From assembly GCA_025358985.1 (NCBI GenBank), contig JANYHQ010000200.1:1-10444 (forward strand): a stretch of 10,444 bases of DNA, in the 5' to 3' direction. Both the position numbers and the translations under genes were made by a program. Below, in pieces: positions 1 to 6,593 of the stretch. Each line of letters begins with the position of its first letter. The stretch's first letter is position 1. This DNA comes from Acidimicrobiales bacterium (lineage in GTDB: Bacteria; Actinomycetota; Acidimicrobiia; Acidimicrobiales; JANYDT01). Under the pieces are notes generated by a model. It was not told the DNA's origin. It did not search any database and worked only from the letters and a program-made list of their open reading frames with translations.

Positions 1-663
1 GAGCGCTGCGCCCGGCTGCGCGCCAACGCCGCGTATTTGAGCCGCAAGCTGGTCGCCTTGGGGCTCGACGTGATCACCGTGGCATTTGATAAGTCCGCAG
101 ATGATGCCCGTCCGTGGATCGAGTTGGCAAAGGCCACCCATCCCAGCCTCGTGGATACCGAGCATGTGGTGGCCGACCTCTACAACATGGTGAACGTTCC
201 CACCGTGTTGTGGATTGACGAGGACGGTATCATTGTGCGTCCCAACGACGTGCACTACGTGTCCGATGAGTATGCGCACGTAACAAAGATGCATCCACGC
301 AAACCGTTGGAGACATTGCGGGCATGGGTACGGGGCGAGGCACCCGCCCTCAGTGGTGGCACCGTGGCCGAGTTGCAGACGTTGCCAACCGCAGACGACC
401 AGGAGGCGCGCGCCGCATTCGCGTTGGCGTGGTGGTTGTCGAAACAGGGAAAGTCTGAAGCGGCTGAGCGTTGGTTTGTCCGCGCAGGAGAGTTGGCGCC
501 GCACGACTTCACCATCCGTCGTGGGTCCATGCCGATCAGGGGCATTGATGCGGCGGGACCGCAGTTCTTCGACATGGTGGCGTCATGGCGGGCTTCGGGC
601 CATGAGTACTACTTGCCACTGGCCGACACCGCCACCACCAAGGACGACTTCGCCACCGGGTAG
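1..663 (+). CDS. Thioredoxin-fold (TlpA/ResA-like) protein with helical C-terminal extension, 5' partial
   Basis: The reading frame is open from base 1, so the gene starts upstream; 220 residues are visible, ending at TAG. The first visible residues are Glu-Arg-Cys. The 18 residues between this Cys and the beta-strand LDVITV match the usual distance from the second Cys of a redox CxxC to the next strand in TlpA/ResA-type thioredoxins. The motif may therefore be C-E-R-C, with the first Cys just outside the window. NVPTVLWID (visible residues 65-73) carries the cis-proline typical of the fold, followed by a DEDG turn. Residues about 120-160 (EARAAFALAWWLSKQGKSEA, then ERW and AGELAPHD) look like a TPR-type helical hairpin. 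The likely role is thiol-disulfide exchange or a peroxiredoxin-like function; the partner is unknown. No signal peptide can be judged. Its stop lies 9 bases from the stop of the convergent toxin gene. Confidence 0.8.
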   Translation, partial: ERCARLRANAAYLSRKLVALGLDVITVAFDKSADDARPWIELAKATHPSLVDTEHVVADLYNMVNVPTVLWIDEDGIIVRPNDVHYVSDEYAHVTKMHPRKPLETLRAWVRGEAPALSGGTVAELQTLPTADDQEARAAFALAWWLSKQGKSEAAERWFVRAGELAPHDFTIRRGSMPIRGIDAAGPQFFDMVASWRASGHEYYLPLADTATTKDDFATG

Positions 664-672
664 AGCCCGTCG

Positions 673-993
673 TCAGCAGTCGGCAAATGCTCGCAAGGCC
701 CGGCAGATCTCACCCAGTTGCCCGCTGTCCAGATGGCCAATCCAGGTGGTGAGGTAGCTGCGACGGATGGGTTGCAGATTGTCGAACGTGGCGACGCAGT
801 CTGAATCCAATCCTTGCGCTCGCCCCAGCAAGATCTCCGTTGGTATCTGGCGAATCGTTCGAGTGATGGGAGCGACGATGATCCGGTTCAACACGGGGAT
901 GGCCTCGCTACGGGTCACTATCAACACCGGCCTCCGTTTGTCCTCGGCCTCGGCCCACCAAATCTCACCCTGCGCAGGCAACACTGTCACCAT
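673..993 (-). CDS. MazF/PemK-family toxin (endoribonuclease)
   Basis: This 106-residue protein has the size and layout of MazF/PemK toxins, which are SH3-barrel endoribonucleases that cut mRNA at short motifs. Visible landmarks are GEIWWA at residues 9-14 (family start G-[DE]-[IV]-[WY]), KRRPVLIVTR at 19-28 (conserved Arg-Pro followed by a hydrophobic strand and Thr), VAPITRTIR at 40-48, and the segment around DNLQPIRRSYL at 71-81, which matches the family block near the conserved Asp/Gln and basic loop. The ATG start overlaps the last 7 bases of the antitoxin gene, so translation is probably coupled and toxin output is tied to antitoxin synthesis. The gene looks intact. The RNA cleavage specificity cannot be predicted. 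It is the last gene of its unit and converges on the thioredoxin-fold gene. Confidence 0.88.
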   Translation of the reverse strand: MVTVLPAQGEIWWAEAEDKRRPVLIVTRSEAIPVLNRIIVAPITRTIRQIPTEILLGRAQGLDSDCVATFDNLQPIRRSYLTTWIGHLDSGQLGEICRALRAFADC

Positions 994-1235
994 GGCTCTT
1001 CGGCGATCATGGCCACCGATGCTTCATCCGCCCAATCCCCCTCGGCGTCGGATTGGGGATGAGCTCGGTACCCGTCCACGATCTGCGCACCTATCTGACC
1101 TCGACGATGGCGGTCGATCAGCCTCTCGAGGCCCATCCGAACTGCGTCTGATCGGCTGGCCACCACACCTGCTGACACGAGATCGTCAACGGCGCGAACG
1201 AGATCGTCATCAACCCGTGTCACGAATTGTGCCAT
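987..1235 (-). CDS. Ribbon-helix-helix antitoxin partner of the MazF-like toxin
   Basis: This is an 82-residue protein. Residues 3-8 (QFVTRV) form the likely DNA-contacting beta strand. DDLVRAVDDLVSAG (10-23) and SRSDAVRMGLERLIDRHRR (27-45) form the two helices of a ribbon-helix-helix domain. The acidic, Trp-containing tail (about 60-82) is the expected toxin-binding segment. RHH antitoxins of this type accompany MazF toxins in mycobacteria and other actinobacteria; they neutralise the toxin and repress their own promoter. The gene precedes the toxin and overlaps it by 7 bases. The ATG lies 6 bases after a -10-like TATGCT with no Shine-Dalgarno sequence visible, which suggests a leaderless or nearly leaderless transcript. 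An inverted repeat over the -10-like box is a good candidate for the autoregulatory site. Confidence 0.87.
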   Translation of the reverse strand: MAQFVTRVDDDLVRAVDDLVSAGVVASRSDAVRMGLERLIDRHRRGQIGAQIVDGYRAHPQSDAEGDWADEASVAMIAEEPW

Positions 1236-1241
1236 GTGTTC

Positions 1242-1256
1242 AGCATACCGCTATGC
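1242..1256 (-). promoter_or_regulatory. Putative promoter -10 box with overlapping palindrome for the toxin-antitoxin pair
   Basis: On the minus strand, TATGCT (1247-1242) lies 6 bases before the antitoxin ATG. It forms one arm of an inverted repeat, GCATA-N4-TATGC (1243-1256). A palindrome over the -10 box is the expected arrangement for an RHH autorepressor. No convincing -35 box was seen 16-18 bases upstream. The promoter call is inference. Confidence 0.4.
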
Positions 1257-1308
1257 ATTGCGCCTCGTGCGCGTTCGTCGGCAGGGGCGCGCCAGACGAG
1301 GCCGGGGG

Positions 1309-2697
1309 CTACGAGAGGGTGGAGGGGTCGTCGAGAAGGCGGCAGATGGTGCGCACGAACTCGGCCGCCGGGGCCCCGTCGAACACGCGATGGTCCCAGG
1401 TGAGGCTGAGGGTGAGCCGCTTCACTCGGCGGATGGTGCCGTCATCGGTCCAGGCCACATCGTCTCGTAGGCGACCTACGCCCAGGATGGCGGCATTGGG
1501 CGGGTTGATGACGGGAGTGAATCCGTCCACCCCGAAGCTGCCCAGGGCCGTGACCGAAAAGGTGCCACCCTCCATATCGGGCAGCTTCAACGCCCCGCTA
1601 CGGGCTGCGGCGGCCAGCCGGGTAGTATGCGCGCTGATTATCTCCAAGGACAGCTGGTCAGCATCGTGCACCACCGGCACTACCAATCCTTCATCAAGTG
1701 CCACCGCCATGCCAACGTTGACCCGCGGGAGTAAAGCGATGCCATCCGCGGTCACCTGGCTGTTGACCCGCGGGTGCTCTCGTAGCGCTCGGGCGGCCGC
1801 GGCAATGACGTAGTCCGTGTAGCCCGGCACCACTGCCGCACCCTTGCGGGCAGTACGGTCCGCCACCACCGCATCCATGTCCACGTCCATCATCAACGTC
1901 AATTGGGCCATGTCTTGAAGTGATGCGCGCATACGAGTGGCAATGGTGCCCCGCATACCCCGCATGGGTATCACCGATGCCGGCTCCTGCATCAAGGCAG
2001 CAAAGGACGGTGCCGCTGACGTGGGTGCCTCGCTGGAAATGAGCGCTCGGACATGGTCCGCCACGTCTTGCCGGCTGATCCGTCCATCGGGTGCCGTAGC
2101 CAAGATGGGGGTGCGGGCGAGGTCGATGCCCAGCAACCGGGCCAACTCGGTGGCGGCGAACGTGGCGTTGAACGTGGCCGTGCGCCCAGCCGGACCGACA
2201 ACTGGGATGGTGGCGGGGGCGAGATGTTGTGCCTGCTCCACATCCTCCGACACGATGCGTCCGCCCGGACCCGTGCCGACGACAGCGCGAATGTCCACTC
2301 CAAGTTCCTCAGCGCGCTTATGGGCGAAGGGGGAAGCCAACAGTCGCCCACCAGTAGCGACCGCAGCAACTACCACCGGTGTCACCACCGCAACCGGAAC
2401 GGAGGCGGCCAGTGCGGGTACGGCCGTCGCTGCAGCCGCATCCTCGGCAGGTGGGGCCTCACCGGGGGCTAGGATCCAGCCGATCCGCTCACCACAACGG
2501 TAGGTGCTGCCCACGGTGCCCACGATGTGCAGGCGACCGCCATAGCCGATCTCCACTTCGGTTTCCACCTTGTCGGTTTCCACCGTCAACACGGCGGAAC
2601 CTGCTGCCACTTCGGTGCCGTCGACCACCATCCATTCGATGATGGTGCCTTCCTCCATGGTGAGCCCGAGCTTGGGCATGTTGAACTCGGTTGGCAT
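1309..2697 (-). CDS. E2 component, dihydrolipoamide acyltransferase of a 2-oxoacid/acetoin dehydrogenase-type complex
   Basis: This 462-residue protein is a lipoyl-dependent acyltransferase that moves the acyl group from E1 to CoA and forms the complex core. An N-terminal lipoyl domain (1-76) carries the modified lysine K43 in ETDKVETEV. A long Ala/Val/Pro linker follows (about 80-115). A clear peripheral-subunit-binding domain lies at about 118-157 (ASPFAHKRAEELGVDI, then GTGPGGRI and EDV). A second, more diverged copy lies at about 176-220 (ATELARLLGIDL, then APDGRISRQDV). The catalytic domain spans about 240-462, with FGVDGFTPVINPPNAAILGV at 388-407 and the DHRVFDG active-site motif at 435-441 (His436, Asp440). 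The frame is open 61 codons further upstream, but the ATG at 2697 has GAGGAG 7 bases before it and starts exactly at the lipoyl domain. It is the last gene of the operon. The domain layout is that of PDH/BCDH-type E2 and not of the hydrolase-fold AcoC proteins. Confidence 0.93.
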   Translation of the reverse strand: MPTEFNMPKLGLTMEEGTIIEWMVVDGTEVAAGSAVLTVETDKVETEVEIGYGGRLHIVGTVGSTYRCGERIGWILAPGEAPPAEDAAAATAVPALAASVPVAVVTPVVVAAVATGGRLLASPFAHKRAEELGVDIRAVVGTGPGGRIVSEDVEQAQHLAPATIPVVGPAGRTATFNATFAATELARLLGIDLARTPILATAPDGRISRQDVADHVRALISSEAPTSAAPSFAALMQEPASVIPMRGMRGTIATRMRASLQDMAQLTLMMDVDMDAVVADRTARKGAAVVPGYTDYVIAAAARALREHPRVNSQVTADGIALLPRVNVGMAVALDEGLVVPVVHDADQLSLEIISAHTTRLAAAARSGALKLPDMEGGTFSVTALGSFGVDGFTPVINPPNAAILGVGRLRDDVAWTDDGTIRRVKRLTLSLTWDHRVFDGAPAAEFVRTICRLLDDPSTLS

Positions 2698-2701
2698 GGG
2701 G

Positions 2702-3733
2702 CTACTCCTCGATACCGCGGGCAGGGATGCCAACGGTGTGGTGAAAATGGTTGGTACTGGCAGCGGCGGCGATGGTGGCATCCACATCGATGACGTATGG
2801 CCCGTCGGCACGGATCTCTGCGGTGGCCACAGCCCCAGAAGCCAAAACTCGGTCGCGCTCCCCGTCGAAGGACAACACACCAGGACCCGTCAAAACGATG
2901 GGTGAACCTTCGTCGAGCGCCATCACCGACGAGTACAACACATCAAAGAACAGGCCAGGCGCCAACGGTGCACGGACAACGCCTGATTCATGGGCGCCAC
3001 CGAATATCACATGAACACCACCGGGGGAGCGTCGATCAACGGGATGCAGTAGTCCGGCAATGCTGGACAGTCCCACGGTGGCCGGCTCAGCAATACAGGC
3101 AATAAGCGCGCGTAGCGACCGAGGATCCCATACGGCGCGTGATCCGGTGAACTGCCCGTCCATCAGCACCAAGTCCACCAACGCCAGATCATCATTGGAT
3201 CCGTCATCAAAACGGACATGGGCCACCTTGGCACGGTGCGAAACCTGAGACAGTTCCACCACGCCCGCTGCTACCAGACCGGCCGCCAATCCGGCCAAAG
3301 TGGCATCCACCGACCGGGGAAATACGTTGTTGGTTCCTGTGGAGATGGCCACCAATGCCACATCCAGCCAGCCCTTGGCCACATCGCGCTGCGTACCATC
3401 GCCACCCAACACAATGACGGTATCGGCGCCCTCTTTGGCCAGACGCGATGCCATGGCAATGGTGTCGCCGGACCAACCATGGGCGGGCTCGTCAAGTACC
3501 TCGATCACCACCGATCGGCCTGTATCGAGATCCAACCCTTGTACGGCCCGGGTGGACAGGTTGTGACGATCAGGGGCCACCAGTATTCGAGTGGCGCCGC
3601 CGTCGATGGCCCCCATGACGGCGCGACTTACCACGCCCATCTTGGCCGCATCGGAGGTGGGCGACGCATGCGCGACAAGCCGACGTATGTCCTTCCCGGC
3701 GGCTGGATTGGTGATGATGCCTACAGTGCCCAC
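2702..3733 (-). CDS. acoX: AcoX-like protein of the ATP-NAD kinase fold
   Basis: This 343-residue protein belongs to the NAD kinase/AcoX family. The visible family motifs are NPAAGKD at residues 9-15 (start of the nucleotide-binding fold), LGGDGTQRD at 109-117 (the GGDGT signature of NAD and diacylglycerol-type kinases) and STGTNNVFPR at 131-140 (matching the substrate-binding TGTNN block). AcoX genes accompany acetoin dehydrogenase genes in several bacteria, yet to my knowledge their biochemical role is not settled; an NAD- or cofactor-phosphorylating activity is inferred from the fold. The gene sits between E1-beta and E2, starts at GTG 11 bases after the E1-beta stop and ends 4 bases before the E2 ATG. 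No Shine-Dalgarno sequence is visible at normal spacing, so translation is probably coupled to E1-beta. The C-terminal part (about 230-330) is a beta-rich region, as in NAD kinases. Confidence 0.85.
   Translation of the reverse strand: MGTVGIITNPAAGKDIRRLVAHASPTSDAAKMGVVSRAVMGAIDGGATRILVAPDRHNLSTRAVQGLDLDTGRSVVIEVLDEPAHGWSGDTIAMASRLAKEGADTVIVLGGDGTQRDVAKGWLDVALVAISTGTNNVFPRSVDATLAGLAAGLVAAGVVELSQVSHRAKVAHVRFDDGSNDDLALVDLVLMDGQFTGSRAVWDPRSLRALIACIAEPATVGLSSIAGLLHPVDRRSPGGVHVIFGGAHESGVVRAPLAPGLFFDVLYSSVMALDEGSPIVLTGPGVLSFDGERDRVLASGAVATAEIRADGPYVIDVDATIAAAASTNHFHHTVGIPARGIEE
2705..2710 (-). promoter_or_regulatory. Ribosome binding site that sets the E2 start
   Basis: GAGGAG on the minus strand lies 7 bases before the ATG at 2697. 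It overlaps the final codons of the AcoX-like gene, so E2 initiates right after that gene's stop. It supports the start at 2697 against the longer open frame. Confidence 0.75.
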
Positions 3734-3744
3734 CGGGAAATGCG

Positions 3745-4758
3745 TTACTTCCCCGGGGCGCGACGACCCAGGACATCGCGAATGCCGACAGCGATACTGG
3801 CGGCGTCAGGTACGTAGTACTTCTCCAACGCCGGGCTGAACGGGACTGGTGAGAACGGTGCGCCGATGCGGGCCACGGGGGCGTCGAGATAGTCGAACGC
3901 CTCCTCCTGCACCTGGGCCGCAATCTCGGCACCGAGACCACCAAAGCGGACCGCTTCGTGTACCACGATGATGCGGTTTGTCTTACGAGCGGACGCCACT
4001 ACGGTGGCGGTGTCGAACGGCTGCAACGTGCGCGGATCGATAACCTCGCAGTCGATGCCTTCATCGGCTAGTACTGCAGCCGCAGCCAGTGATTCATTGG
4101 CCATACGGCCCCACGACACCACTGTTACGTCGGTGCCGGGCCGCAGAATGTTGGCCACTCCCAACGGCACCGAATAGATGTCTTCGGGAACCGGGCCGCT
4201 CATACCCAACAGACGTTTGTGCTTCACCATCACGGTGGGGTTGTTCTCCCGGATGCACGACACCATGAGGCCTTTCATGTCGTACGGATTGGACGGATAC
4301 ACCACCTTGAGCCCGGGAATGTGACAGAGGATGGCCTCGAGACTCTGACTGTGCTGCGCAGCCGCAGACAGGCCTGCACCGCCAGCAGTGGTGATGGTGA
4401 GTGGCAGGGTGGCTTTACCGCCGAACATGTACTTCAGTTTGGCGGTCTGGTTCACGATCTGATCCAGTGCCACGCACATGAAGTCCATGAACATCAGGTC
4501 CACGATGGGTCGCAAGCCGGTGACGGATGAGCCCACGCCAAGCCCGATGATGGCCTGCTCGCTGATGGGGGTGTCCACCACCCGGCGGGACCCAAACTCT
4601 TTCTGGAGGCCACCGAAGGTACCGAATACACCGCCGAAAGCGCCGATGTCCTCACCGGCACAAAACACATTTTCATCAGCGCGCATACTTTGACGCACGG
4701 CTTCGTTGAAGGCCATCACGTACGACAGGGTGCGCTCGTCGCTCGTTGGCTGGCTCAC
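3745..4758 (-). CDS. E1 component beta subunit, TPP-dependent dehydrogenase (AcoB/PdhB type)
   Basis: This 337-residue protein matches the usual length of E1-beta subunits. Landmarks are GEDIGAFGGVFG (35-46), RRVVDTPISEQAIIGLGVG (58-76) with the conserved active-site Glu67, the DLMFMDFMCVALDQI region (87-101), AAAQHSQSLE (132-141) with His136, and the C-terminal transketolase domain (about 200-330) with VIDPRTLQPFD. With E1-alpha it forms the TPP-dependent alpha2-beta2 enzyme that acts on the substrate and acylates the lipoyl arm of E2. The start is GTG at 4758. It shares 4 bases with the E1-alpha stop (GTGA), which is classic translational coupling for equal subunit production and is the reason for choosing this start over a later ATG. 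The substrate (acetoin, pyruvate or a branched 2-oxoacid) cannot be fixed from the sequence; linkage to AcoX favours an acetoin-like complex. Confidence 0.93.
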   Translation of the reverse strand: MSQPTSDERTLSYVMAFNEAVRQSMRADENVFCAGEDIGAFGGVFGTFGGLQKEFGSRRVVDTPISEQAIIGLGVGSSVTGLRPIVDLMFMDFMCVALDQIVNQTAKLKYMFGGKATLPLTITTAGGAGLSAAAQHSQSLEAILCHIPGLKVVYPSNPYDMKGLMVSCIRENNPTVMVKHKRLLGMSGPVPEDIYSVPLGVANILRPGTDVTVVSWGRMANESLAAAAVLADEGIDCEVIDPRTLQPFDTATVVASARKTNRIIVVHEAVRFGGLGAEIAAQVQEEAFDYLDAPVARIGAPFSPVPFSPALEKYYVPDAASIAVGIRDVLGRRAPGK

Positions 4759-5738
4759 TGTGCCACCGCCATCGGGGTATACACGTCTTCGAGTATTTGA
4801 TCTTTATTGGGTAGCGGGCTGTCTTCGGCGAAAGCAATGGCGTCGGCGATGTCTGCGCGCAACTCCACCCATACGGCCTCACACTGCTCGGTGGTGAGCA
4901 CTCCCACATCAGCCAACTTCGCTTCCAATGTGAAGATGGGATCGCGTTGCTTCCACACTTCCACTTCGGAATCGGGCCGGTACTTGAGTCCCAGGTTCTG
5001 GACCCCGTGATGGTTGTAGAAGCGGTATGTCTTGGCTTCCACCAGTGTGGGGCCATGGCCTGCCCGGGCATAGGCAATGGCCTCGGCTGCTGCTTCGCAC
5101 ACCGCTACTGCGTCCATGCCGTCCACGATGACGCCGGGCATGCCGTACCCCTGAGCGCGGTCCACGATGTCGGTGATCGCCATGGTGGCGTCACGCCGGG
5201 TGAACTCGCCGTACTCGTTGTTCTCACAGGCAAACACGATGGGCAACTTCAGCGCACAGGCCATGTTGGCGGCCTCGTGGAACGCTCCGATGTTGGTGGC
5301 GCCATCACCGAAGAAGGCCACCGCTACGTTGCCGTCATCGCGATATTTGTGCGTGAACGCCGCCCCCACGGCAATGGGAGAGCCCGCCCCCACGATGCCG
5401 TTGGCCCCCAACATGCCCAGCTCCAACGAGCTGATATGCATGGAGCCACCCTTGCCGTTGCAGTAGCCGGTGGCCTTGCCCATGAGCTCGGCCATCATGG
5501 GGCGGAACTGCCCGCCCTTGGCCACCAGGTGCCCGTGACCGCGATGGGTGGAGGTGATGGAGTCTGCGTTGGTGAGGTTGACACATACGCCTGCCGCCAC
5601 TGCCTCCTCGCCTACGTAGAGATGCAAGAAGCCGGGCAGTTTGGCGGCTTCGGCCAACTTGCCGGCGGCCTCTTCGAACAGGCGGATACGCACCATTCGG
5701 CGGTGTAGATCACGCAAGACATCGGGGGTTGGTTCCAT
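4755..5738 (-). CDS. E1 component alpha subunit, TPP-dependent dehydrogenase (AcoA/PdhA type)
   Basis: This 327-residue protein is close to the length of AcoA/PdhA proteins. The TPP-binding signature runs from GDGATNIGAFHEAANMA (144-160) to ENNEYGEFT (172-180). STHRGHGH (63-70) and GKGGSMH (95-101) are further hallmark blocks, and TYRFYNHH (237-244) takes the place of the YR-x-x-GH active-site loop. The frame is open 43 codons upstream to 5867, but that part is Arg/Thr-rich and overlaps the ThuA-like gene. The ATG at 5738 has AGAAGGA ending 5 bases upstream and begins at a normal E1-alpha N-terminus, so it is preferred. The gene overlaps E1-beta by 4 bases. The 59-base gap to the upstream ThuA-like gene contains short tandem repeats. 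E1-alpha with E1-beta catalyses the first step of the complex; the substrate is uncertain. Confidence 0.93.
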   Translation of the reverse strand: MEPTPDVLRDLHRRMVRIRLFEEAAGKLAEAAKLPGFLHLYVGEEAVAAGVCVNLTNADSITSTHRGHGHLVAKGGQFRPMMAELMGKATGYCNGKGGSMHISSLELGMLGANGIVGAGSPIAVGAAFTHKYRDDGNVAVAFFGDGATNIGAFHEAANMACALKLPIVFACENNEYGEFTRRDATMAITDIVDRAQGYGMPGVIVDGMDAVAVCEAAAEAIAYARAGHGPTLVEAKTYRFYNHHGVQNLGLKYRPDSEVEVWKQRDPIFTLEAKLADVGVLTTEQCEAVWVELRADIADAIAFAEDSPLPNKDQILEDVYTPMAVAQ

Positions 5739-5743
5739 CAGAT

Positions 5744-5750
5744 TCCTTCT
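5744..5750 (-). promoter_or_regulatory. Ribosome binding site that sets the E1-alpha start
   Basis: AGAAGGA on the minus strand ends 5 bases before the ATG at 5738. It supports this start against the 43-codon longer open frame. Confidence 0.7.
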
Positions 5751-5751
5751 T

Positions 5752-5790
5752 CGTGTTCTGGTGCGTGTTCTGGGTGTGCGTGTTCTGGGT
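5752..5790. repeat. Short tandem repeat between the ThuA-like and E1-alpha genes
   Basis: GTGCGTGTTCTGGGT occurs twice in perfect tandem (5761-5775 and 5776-5790). A third, shorter copy of its core, CGTGTTCTGG, lies at 5752-5761. The core therefore occurs three times, spaced 12 and then 15 bases apart. The block fills most of the 59-base gap and lies just upstream of the E1-alpha ribosome binding site. It is either a product of replication slippage or a cluster of protein- or RNA-binding sites. Confidence 0.85.
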
Positions 5791-5797
5791 ATTGCGG

Positions 5798-6592
5798 TCA
5801 GGCGGTGGCGCCGGTGGCCCAGCGGATACTGCGCCGCAGCAACTCGTAGTACTGCGGTTGCTCCCACGACCCCCGCTCCACCTTTGGGTAGTACGGCGCC
5901 AATGGGGCCATGTCGTAGTGACCGCGGCAGTGCCCGAGCGTGTTGTAAAGGATTTCACCGGCGCCGACCTGCTTGAGATACATCACCAGGTGGTTGTCGG
6001 ATGCACGGGTGGCCATCGACCAGTCCGACTCGGCAAAGCCTTTGGCATCTCCACTCCACGTGGTGTGCAGTAGTGGATGCAGGTCGGCGCGCTGGTGATA
6101 CTCACTGAGATATAGCTCGTCGTCGGTGCTGAACGCGTCGATGCCAGCCACCAGCCAATGGTCGCCATCGGCCACTCGCACCTCGTATTTCATGATCGGC
6201 GGGTGGGCCACGAACTGGCTGCCCAACAACTCCGCCCAGGCCGGAAAGCACCGAGGTGACTCCACGCCATTGGGCCGTGGAAGATCCAACGCAGCGTTGG
6301 TGCCGTGCAACGCCAACCAACGACCACCACCCTGCACCCAGGCGCCGATGGCGTGCTGAGCGGCAACACTCGGCCGCACGTCGCAGGTATAGCTGATGAG
6401 TAGCGACGATGCCGCAATTGCGTCCGTGTCTTCGTAATCGGCCGCCACCCGTACCCGCAACGTTGGATGCTCAGCCAAGAGCTTCAGCAGCTCCAGCCGG
6501 GCAAAGTCCACGTCGTGCCACTTGCCGCCAGCAACGAGGTAGGCGTCGATGCGTTGTGCCACCACAGGTGCGGCCACGTCAGTGTCTGTCAC
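5798..6592 (-). CDS. ThuA-like domain protein
   Basis: This 264-residue protein has the ThuA-like fold, related to class I glutamine amidotransferases and named for a protein of trehalose utilisation in rhizobia. Landmarks are GGKWHDVDFAR (22-32), a Rossmann-type core ending in ISYTCDV (66-72), GGGRWLALHGTNAA (88-101), DELYLSEYH (158-166) and the C-terminal YNTLGHCRGHYD (216-227). ThuA-like proteins are often found with oxidoreductases acting on sugars or related polyols; no reaction is firmly established for most of them. There is no signal peptide or lipobox, so this one is probably cytoplasmic. The GTG start is only 1 base after the SDR stop, so the two are probably translated together. 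No clear Shine-Dalgarno sequence is seen. Its position directly before E1-alpha suggests a role in supplying or processing the substrate of the complex; this is inference. Confidence 0.82.
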   Translation of the reverse strand: MTDTDVAAPVVAQRIDAYLVAGGKWHDVDFARLELLKLLAEHPTLRVRVAADYEDTDAIAASSLLISYTCDVRPSVAAQHAIGAWVQGGGRWLALHGTNAALDLPRPNGVESPRCFPAWAELLGSQFVAHPPIMKYEVRVADGDHWLVAGIDAFSTDDELYLSEYHQRADLHPLLHTTWSGDAKGFAESDWSMATRASDNHLVMYLKQVGAGEILYNTLGHCRGHYDMAPLAPYYPKVERGSWEQPQYYELLRRSIRWATGATA

Positions 6593-6593
6593 G

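Noticed and set aside
1286..1293. GGCGCGCC palindrome between E2 and the antitoxin, considered as a terminator or site
   Set aside because: Eight bases of alternating G/C are expected by chance in this composition. There is no loop and no T-run.
767..1813. Long plus-strand open frame opposite the toxin-antitoxin pair and E2 (348 codons)
   Set aside because: It is Arg/Ser/Pro-rich with no recognisable domain and is fully antisense to well-supported genes. Such shadows are common in high-G+C DNA.
2698..2880. Extension of the E2 frame by 61 codons upstream
   Set aside because: The added residues are Pro/Ser/Trp-rich and overlap the AcoX-like gene. A strong ribosome binding site and the lipoyl domain both begin at 2697.
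3218..3817. Plus-strand open frame of 199 codons opposite the AcoX-like gene
   Set aside because: It has no domain or ribosome binding site, and it is antisense to a gene with clear kinase-fold motifs.
4947..5708. Plus-strand open frame of 253 codons opposite E1-alpha
   Set aside because: It is His/Gly/Val-rich without any family motif and is the mirror of a conserved E1-alpha sequence.
5739..5867. Extension of the E1-alpha frame by 43 codons upstream
   Set aside because: It overlaps the ThuA-like gene and encodes an Arg/Thr repeat produced by the tandem repeat DNA. AGAAGGA supports the ATG at 5738.
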